A DNA stretch of 64,000 nucleotides. Origin: Cephalotrichum gorgonifer. Its lineage: Eukaryota; Ascomycota; Sordariomycetes; Microascales; Microascaceae. The stretch lies in the NCBI GenBank assembly GCA_900312665.1, contig ONZQ02000004.1:1512963-1576962 (forward strand), read 5' to 3'. Under the pieces are notes generated by a model. That model had not been told where the DNA came from. It did no database searches and saw only the letters and a list, made by a program, of their open reading frames with translations. The position numbers and the translations under genes are program-made. Shown here piece after piece: positions 55,708-64,000 of this stretch; position 1 is the stretch's first letter; each line of letters opens with the position of its first letter.

Positions 55708-58544
55708 CGGGAACGGAAAGGAGCGGGGCACCAGGCAGCAAAGCACCTATTACTCAACCTGTGATGGGGTGGTGCGAACCAATGCACGGTAGCAGCGCCT
55801 AACTCGGCCAATTACAGCCGCGTCAGCTGAGACTGTGTGTTGGGGAAGGAGGGGGGGCGACTGGGGGTGTAGGGGTGGGGGTGGTGACACCACCTGCAAT
55901 GTGGTGGGTGCGCTAGACGTGTCCAATCATGGTGCGCGCTGCCTCCCCCTGCGGCCCCTGAGCCCTGAGCTTAGCTTGGTCAAATGCGGAAATTCGCGGA
56001 GGAAGCACGGGGTTTTCGGGCCTGTTTGGAGGTCTTACCTGGGGGGGGAAGGGAAAAAGGGGGGCATGGCCTTTTGCCAACACCACTTCGCATGCAGACG
56101 CAGGTAGGTGAGGAAGCTGCATAATATGAGATATCGAGTCCAGTGCGCCTCTCCACCTACCGGTCGGTGCGCGCGTCCCCTACCCCTCTATCTCTACTTC
56201 GTCTTTACTTAGACAGCAGGTATTCAGCCGGGCGTTTTCATATCATTTTCTGTCCCAGCCGAGACCAATGGCTCGTGCCCGGTGGAGTGGATGGATACCC
56301 TCGGATCATCAAGTTCAACAACCGACGGGGATCGGATGGAAACGCCGAAAAGGCTGCCAATCCCCATCCCCATCCCAATCCCCCCCTTTTTGATCGAACC
56401 TCACCGAAACGAGCGCAGGCAGATATAACCTGGGACTAATACATACATCTCATTCCACGCAAAGCGCAGTGCATGCATGCGGTGGGCAGCAGGTAGCAAG
56501 GAGCACATACTACCAGTCTGAGCGAGTGTCCTTTCGCAACACTCACCGACGGAACTTGAGTCCCAGATACGTTTGTCCTTGGATCCCTGAAAGGCAGAGG
56601 GAGGGGTGGGTGGGAGGAGAAAGGAAAGGGTGTAATGGCCCATCCAACCATGTACCGTTTTGAAGCATCCTCACAAGCTCTGCCCGCTTGTTGCGCTTCA
56701 CTACACCCCCTCGTGCTTCATGCGGCGATCGAAGGAAGGAGGATAAGGGATAGTTCCGCTCATAGCTTTCACCTCAATGCCGTCTGTGTCGTGCAGGGAA
56801 ATGCCTTATTGGGCCCTTGGACCTCGCTCCAATCGACCCCCGCGATTACTCGGTTGCTGGAGCCAACAGACTCGGGCCATAGGCCTGCTCGCTCGCCTAT
56901 CCTGGCGCCCCGCCTCAGTTCTGCGTCTTGCATGGTGCGTGTCGTTAGCTCGAGGTCAATCAGACGGGACGGCCTGGCCTTGGGCCGGCGCCAAACCTGC
57001 GTCGTGAAGTGATAGCCGGTGTGTTGGCCAGTGTGTTGGCCGGCGTCTCCCTTGCTTCATCCGTCGTGGATGGTGGTACAAACCCTCCCCTTCGCGAACC
57101 GGGGCCCGCCTGCCTATATGGATATGTTAAGCGCGCCCGGTGATGTTTCTCCCAGGAGGGAGGTCGAGTTAAGGTGAAAAAAAGGAGGTGTAGTTGCAGG
57201 AGGCCGCGCAAGTGGTGACGTGAGGGCCCGTCGCGAGTAGGCCCGTTGGTGGCGGTCTGGACAGCCAGACGAACCCGTACCAGACCCATGCAGGTCGGCC
57301 TTCCACGCCTCGGTGAGAGACAATCCTGCTCACGCAACGTCGTGTTCTCGTTACTCGGTCCATGCCCGCCTCTACTCCGACTCGCCATGTTTTGCCCTCC
57401 AGTGTGTTGAGGTTAGCCGAGATGGAGATGGAGAATGTGCATTGGAGTGTTGAGAGTGATGCTCATGACGTAAGTCACGAGGACGTCACCGGGGCCGGCC
57501 GCGTTGACGTTGACGCATAGAACGGCCAACGCAATGGTATTACTCTCTGTGCGAAGAACTTGGAACGAACTGTCACGTTCGGTCCAGACACCCTTGGCGG
57601 TTGCGACCCCAACAGGTCTGGACTGGCCTGGATGTAACCATCCGCGGGAATACTTCACTTTGCTGTACTTGTAAAGGGGCACTGCTTACGGCCGTAACTC
57701 ATATGAATGGCTGGTACGTACCCTGACCTTGAATCTCACACTCTTTCGCCTCCCCCCGCCCGGTCTCGGGCCTGTTACCGAAAGCAACCATTTTAGCTGC
57801 AACTGCATGCAGACAGAGGCGGCAAATGCTTGGGTGCCACCGTTGGGACATCCCCCCTAGCCCCCGGCAAATTAAACTCCTCCCGTTCGTTCTCGAACGT
57901 CGTATTAATGCGGGAGCAAATACACCCGGACACTCCCCCTACTCGTATGAGGAGAAGTGGAATACAAAGGCTAAAGTGCTCATTCACTCGTCCTGTGTGT
58001 CTATGGGCGGATGACGACGTGCAGTAGCCTCGGTTTTGTTCTCGGGAGTATAAGGTTGACGCTTCCAAGTCTGGACGGCGGGCTGCATGGTATTGTAACT
58101 AACTGTATTGGATCAGCGTATCCGCTGGCGTTGATGATCGAATCCCAGAATGGCATGGACGCCATTCCATGGCACCCTAGTCATACGAGTATGTCGTCCA
58201 GTAACAACAGATTCTGCAGGTGGGGTCCGAGGAGGAGAAGAAGGGAGAGAAAGGAGAACGACAGAGACAGAGACACAGGCAGAGGCCCAGAGAGAGGGGG
58301 AGGGAGAAGGGAGAGACAGAGAGACAGGTTTCTCCGTCCCACTGTATTTTACACGACCCGAATCAAGGGACCACTTCATTTTCACAGACCATTTTCCTGG
58401 TTATTGGCCTGGGTCCGCGGCCCGGAGAGACAAAGCTTGCGATGGATTTATGCTCGTAGTTGTATTTGCATGAACAACGTTTTTGGTTTTATTTTTATGT
58501 TTACTTAGTGAAGTCTACTTGTTGAAGCATCACTTGTCCTTTAC

Positions 58545-58593
58545 GATTTCCGGCTAGCTCTGGCGGATGAGGATTTCCGGCTAGCTCTGGCGG
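58545..58593. repeat. Two-copy 22-nt direct repeat with palindromic flank
   Basis: Identical 22-nt copies at 58545-58566 and 58572-58593 (start GATTTCCGGCTAGCTC). Copy 1 is followed by ATGAG and copy 2 by CTCATCCG, so the CGGATGAG after copy 1 pairs with the sequence after copy 2. Confidence 0.8.
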
Positions 58594-61500
58594 CTCATCC
58601 GCCCAACGGAGCAAGTAAAGTCGTTCCGGACCAGGGAAACGAAAAAAAAAAAATAGATTCGTGCGGGTACGAGTCAGTGTTGCTCGTCATAGGCACTTGG
58701 CACGAGTACTTGTGTAAAGGCAGGCACTTTCGGGGGGGATCTCCTCGTGGTAAGGGTCACATTAGACGTTTTCGCGTTTCCAACGTTACACACAAGTGTC
58801 AAGCTAGCCCAAGCCACAATTGTGACAAGGGGCCGGGGATACGGGACCAGGGTGGCGGGGCCGGTGGGGGGTGGGTAGGGACTTGATGTTTTGTTTGGGG
58901 ATCCCCACTCTTCAGGAAGGCAGATTCTTGGTTGCAAAAATAGAATCTCAAGGCTGAATTTCTATGTGGAGGATCACGGGGAACAAGGGGTCTGCCAGCG
59001 GGAAGGGAAACCAGGTACGACACAGGAACGAAACGAGACTAATAGAACCAAGAATACACGAATGTAGGGTTCTGAGGCACAGCCACAGCCCACGCTACTC
59101 GTATGCGGACAGGTTTTGGCCCCCGATCGAAGAACCCACCCGACGGGATCTCTCAAGGATCATTTACCATGGCTTGCCCGGCCGTGCTAGCATCAAGGCT
59201 AGGAGAGATTTGGTTTGGGGGAAGGGGGGAATTGCATTTGCCCGAGTACTCATGCATGCCATGCCGTCTCCGGAAAATGGATGTTCCTTTCGTCGCCAGG
59301 TCCGTTCTCCGGGCCTTCTCGGATCCAATTCGGGCCCGATACAACCCGGGGTGCAGCCAACGACTGAATGCCAAAAGTCCTCTCTCGTTCCGTCTTGGCG
59401 AGCCCAAGTAACCACAGGTGTGATTGAGGACCAACCCCCTGCGCCCCTATCACTTTGTCGTTGTAATCGTATAATAATAGTCTAGTGGTAATATTACTCC
59501 TTGCAAGTACACCCTTGGAGGACACTTGCCGAATATTTAACCTTGTCTCCTGCTTGGCACCTCTCCCCTCCACTTACCGCTTCACCCGGCACAAGTACGT
59601 CTCGATATACGTACTCGTACAAGTATTGATATTAGCGCGGGCGCAAGAAGAGCGCTGAGCAGGGGTTCATACTTGCACTTGTAGTAAGTCCTGAGTCAGC
59701 TGTTCGCTTGCGGGCGGACTACTCGGACACTACAGACATAGTAGGGTAAAAAGTGACACAAAAGTCCGAATGCGCAGGTCGGCCTGGTACTCATGCTTTT
59801 TCAGGTGGTGTCCGATTGACAGTCCTCAGTCCTCGCATGATACGCTTTCTATCCCGAGCCACCCCCCAGCCCTCCGCCTGCTCTATTGACATATAGATAG
59901 ACGAACGGCGGCGCGGGGCGCCGCGAGACCTGGGATGGTCCGTCCGTTCACCCTCATGCTGTTGATCATAGTTGGGTACTCCGGATCACAGGTATTCAGG
60001 AGGTCCCAAACCCACAATCGAGAGTTAAATACCTTGGTACAAGTGGATAACAACAGGGAGGCGCATAACAAATCGGAGTGTTAAGTACTTCTACTCGCAC
60101 TTCTTGGTCAGCTCGGACCGGAGTAGTCGGCTCTTGTTTCCCGACAGCCATCTCGGCGACTAGGGTCCCGACCCCCCCCCCCCCCCCCGGCCCTCTCGCA
60201 GCGGGCAAGGGGGAGCGTTAGCGTTGGCGGCGTTAGCGTTGGCGTTGGTTCGGCGGGGAAGGATACAAAGTGCTCATATTCCGTAGAAGTTGCGAGACGG
60301 TGGCTTCTCGCAAAAAAAAAAGTCGTATAGTCTCCAATGAAGATGCGCGTACCATCCTAACCGCCTCGCTTGCTCGCGGACCAGGCCTCTAGCGCGAGTA
60401 TACGTGCACGACCCGTACTAATATTACTAGGGTGTTAGTTAGTGTGGTCACAAAAATCCCTCTTCTCCTGGGGGAAATACTTTTACACTAAATGCAAGCA
60501 CCGCGCCGGAACATCGGGTCGCGTCGAGCCCACCCGACCACCTTCGGCAAAGGAGACGACGAGGTCGGGCGGTCCTGCCAAGCGGCCTACCAGAGCTAAG
60601 ACAAGGAAGGAGCACTCCATATTGTGCGCTAACTACTTGTAATTCTAATTGTGCAAATCTTAGTTTACCGGTGGACTGGACAGGGCGAAGCTTGGTCGGC
60701 GGCCGGTTGCTGGGCCGTCTGCCCACGGCCGCCCCTGGGTGATATGATCTTTCATTCGCCTGTGCTACAGGTATGCATCACCAATGGCCTTGCAAGGGCG
60801 GCGATGCCGACCTTCTCATAGCCGCCGGCCATAGAGAGGACCGGGTCCAGTGTAGAGGACGGCGACGGAATGGCGAGGGAGAAAATGTGGGAATCGGTCA
60901 GCGATTTCAACACCTAAAGGGAATGATCGGTGTTATTAGGTGGTTAGCTCCGATACCATCACAAACTTCTCACCGAACTCTACATCCGATTAGGAGAGAA
61001 CCAACGTGCAGAGTTGGTCGGACACTCCGGCCGTGTTAATTCCGTGCATACTGGTACCCCGCACACCATACAAGCCCGAGTATACTCGTACCGAGCTAAA
61101 CCACCCGCCTGGAAATTAGCCGACTTTCCCCACTGAAGCGGCCGCTGCCTGCGTCGCCCATCCAGTAATACTGGTCATTGGATGGGATATCCTCGTCTCA
61201 AGGTACTCTCGCCATGCTTGTATTTCGTACCTTTCTTTCTCTTTGAAAAAAAAAGAAAAAAAATAATAAGTCGAGACTTCCAGCCCACGGCCGAGCTACT
61301 CGTAACCTTGGCCTCGCTTTACCTGCTCAGTTATACGAGCCGCCCCTCCGCCACGGAGAAGACCCCCGAGGATGGTCCGTCTGAAATTTCCGGGGATCAT
61401 CCTACGAGGTCGAAGTAAACCAGTGCTCGTAGGGCGGGCGGTCCACCCCCCCCCCCCTTTCCCCTTTTGTCTTCTTGTAATCTCAACTCAAGGGCTTGGC

Positions 61501-63046
61501 AGGAGAATGAACAGCGGTGTTGCATACCGCACTCGCACTTGTACCTGCTGCTAATAGGGAAGACCACGTCACAGTGGCGGGGGCTTCTAGTTTTTTTTTT
61601 TTTCCGAGGAAAAGAATTTCATGGTGGAACTTCTGTTCAGCAGGCCCCTACCTTTCGTTACCTATCATCATATCACAGGGGTGGAGGTATGGCATGGCTC
61701 ACAGCTAAGGGGAATCACGCGTGTTAGCTATTCGCGCGGGTATAAGAACAGATGCGTAAAGTATGTTGTGGTATTAACGCTTGGTATTCTTCTTCTTGCA
61801 CTCCTCTCGAAATGGAGGTGGACCGTGTTAATCTTAATCTTCGACGTTCGTCGCGAACGAGAATAGATCGAGTCAATCCTCATTCTTGAGGCAGTTCGTT
61901 CATACGACCTCATCCCTCGGCGGCTCAAGTTCGCGGGGCAGATTCGAACTCTGCCTCTTCAATCCCCAATCTCCCCCATCAACAATCCCAAAGTCCCTGC
62001 ACAGAGACAATAATAGAACCATCGTCGTGGTGGCGGTGGATATCTATCCATGTATTAACCTCTGCGCCACTCCCAACAATCCTGTATGCTAAACAATTCT
62101 GTATGCTACCCGTTGTTTAGCTAAACGCCGTCGTAGCTCACCAAGGGACCTGGGGGAGGCGCGGCGATCATCATCGAGGGTCGATGTTTCATGCCCTATG
62201 AGGCCGCGCCACCCCGCTGAAAATTAGTGGGGAAGATAGGGAAAAGAAGATGAGACGAGGGCAGAAAAACGCCTAACCTGCTAAATTTAGGGTGCTATTT
62301 GCCAGACTAGGGCCACACTTGGTAGCTTGCGGTCCTTCCACGTTTGGAGTAAGAGGGGTGAGGGTGAGAAAAGGGGAGGGTGTAGGGACAAAGTTGGCCT
62401 GGGCCGAGTCCCGTGCCGTGGGGTGGCAGGGTGTGGCCATTGCACTCTAGACGATGCAACCCTATGTTGTGTCGCTGCGGCCCTTGGAGGACTTTAGTGA
62501 AGGGGATGGACTTGGCGCGAATGGTTCTTTCCTCCTGTCTACGAGTGCGTAGTACAAGTGCAAGTAGGTACATACAGAAGTACCAAAGGGTGTCAAGGGA
62601 CCAAGCAAGGGTACGGGCACCCTGCCCCAAACTCCTGTCCACCCGCGCGTCTTTTTGTGTTCCTCTCATCACAGCCGCCGACAGGCTGCGAGTGCAACCT
62701 GGCAAGGGAGTAAACAGAAGACGACACTACGGCCAGTCCAGTCCTGAGAGCTGGAAGTGAGGAAGGGGGAGGTGTTTCTGGTCTTGCCAGTAACCCAACT
62801 TTCTCGCCCGGTCAAGTAGCTGACACACAGACTGGGGAAACGGCTCGCGGTTCATACAAAACTCACAAAGCTGCGCAAAATGTTTCCCATTTCCCCATTG
62901 TTATTGCCCAGGCCGAGCCAGCATATCCAATCGGAATACTAACATGAGTGAGACGACCAATTTACTCCCATCGCGCGCGTCCACGGCTCATTCGCGGGGA
63001 CATACCCTTGTCCAGATGGCTACTCTCATGCTCGGAGTACACATAG

Positions 63047-63060
63047 TACAAGTACTTGTA
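63047..63060. repeat. 14-bp palindrome TACAAGTACTTGTA (second copy)
   Basis: A perfect palindrome identical to 28480-28493, about 34.6 kb away in unrelated flanking sequence. Confidence 0.8.
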
Positions 63061-64000
63061 TACCTGGCTTCCCTGTTCCGCTCATCCCACACCAATGGAG
63101 GAATGAGCATTTACTCTATGTATACTAGCCCGGTTATCTCACCCCTCCCCCCCCTTTCTCTTCTCCACATACCCTGGCGATCTGGCACCATTACCAGACT
63201 AAAATCTCACCCGTCTGTGCTATTATCTGCTCGTCCCATAGGGCCATCCTTTGGTCTTGGGGAGACTCGGGGAGGAGGGGGCCGGACCAGCGACTGGTAC
63301 TTGCTTGGCCTTGCCATGACCTGTAATTTGATGATGGTGTCCTAGTAGTGCTACGAGTACGTACTTGTATGCTTAAGTTCGAGAACTGCCTGCCCTCCCT
63401 CTCCCCGTAATTGTACTTGCTAGTTACTTATGCTGAGTAATGGTGTGAGCTAGGCTCGGATCACTCAGGTTTCGTTCAGGACAGGACTCTCAACACCACG
63501 TCATGTCCCTCTCGGTTCGAGACTTTGCCCGGCCTTTTTGCCTTGGAGACTATCTTAACGGGGCGCCCACATTCACCGTATGAGGAGTATAGTCATATGT
63601 AAATGCATCGCATCGTCAAGTCTGAAATAACCCGGTGCGCAAGCAGGATTTCGCTGTCCCAAGAGCCAATGCTGGATGGTACCTATGAGCGAAACATACC
63701 ACATGCGAGCATGAGTACAAGCATGTGCGAGTTAGAGAATGAGGATGGGGAAGGGACGAGGAATCCTTGCCCACCTGTCTCCACTGGTTGCTGTTTTTCT
63801 CTTGCAACAAACCCTAACGGTGTTCGAGCTCTTCCGAATTTCCCCTAGCCGGGAATCTTTGTTCTGGCCGCATCTCCTGCCACGCCCCCTTCCCAACCTG
63901 TACTTGGACGAGTACGGGTACCTCGCACTTCGCCCTCGCTTTTGTTTATTAGAGTGCATCCGGTCTTCCGCGTCACTCGTTCCTCTCATCCACGCCCCCC

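Larger units (their letters stand above)
54263..64000. other. Gene-poor region with short palindromes, C-runs and small repeats
   Basis: Nearly 10 kb without a recognisable gene: the open frames are short, lack family signatures and cannot be joined convincingly. Seen instead are C14 at 54713-54726, C17 at 60172-60188 and C12 at 61446-61457; direct repeats at 55298-55346 and 58545-58593; and many ACTCGTA/ACTTGTA elements (55696-55707, 58670, 59611-59620, 61080-61095, 62545-62570, 63047-63060, 63352-63369). A local palindrome GTTTAGCTAAAC lies at 62115-62126. The region is not strongly AT-rich, so it does not look like classical RIP-mutated repeat DNA. Confidence 0.6.

Noticed and set aside
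61938..61954. T-arm-like hairpin GCAGA-TTCGAAC-TCTGC resembling a tRNA
   Set aside because: No matching acceptor stem, D-arm or A-box lies at the right distance on either strand, so a tRNA gene is not supported.

Overview
The window is nuclear DNA of a filamentous ascomycete (Pezizomycotina, probably Sordariomycetes). Evidence: many short introns of about 50-135 nt with GT...AG ends and CTAAC/CTGAC-like branch sites, GC-balanced coding sequence, and fungal-type families (Zn2Cys6 regulator, DUF1765, PKR1, Abp1, wax-synthase-like MBOAT, fission-yeast Sut1-like transporter). The species cannot be named from sequence alone. I assembled exon structures by hand from reading frame, splice signals and family conservation.

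Layout. 1-4970 has no recognisable gene but many short palindromic ACTCGTA/ACTTGTA motifs. 4971-19802 is a gene block: DUF1765 protein (+), GFA/CENP-V-like zinc protein (-), membrane-anchored CPHS glutaredoxin (+), Gfo/Idh/MocA oxidoreductase (-), a possible small Cys-rich protein (+), oligoribonuclease (+) and a seven-exon sucrose/maltose-type transporter (-). 21398-27538 encodes a 1996-aa DH-BAR-SH3 Rho-family GEF (-). A 3 kb divergent spacer leads to the complete telomerase reverse transcriptase gene (30517-34440, +, six exons), convergent with a multi-pass MBOAT acyltransferase-like gene (-). Then follow a CYSTM small membrane protein (+), actin-binding protein Abp1 (-), monothiol glutaredoxin Grx3/4 (-), a Zn2Cys6 transcription factor (+), the V-ATPase assembly factor Pkr1 (-) and an F-box-like protein (+). 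54263-64000 again has no recognisable gene and is rich in the same short palindromes.

There is no biosynthetic cluster: these are mostly independent housekeeping genes. Loose themes are glutathione/thiol chemistry (GFA-like protein, CPHS glutaredoxin, Grx3/4) and actin/cell polarity (Abp1, DH-BAR-SH3 GEF).

Most notable observations: (i) a predicted 3-nt microexon that restores canonical Cys spacing in the Zn2Cys6 domain; (ii) a dispersed family of short palindromes (TACAAGTACTTGTA, ACTCGTACGAGT and similar) concentrated in non-coding DNA; (iii) a cryptic third exon in the CYSTM gene that supplies its Cys-rich tail; (iv) a perfect 18-bp inverted repeat beyond the Grx3/4 stop codon.
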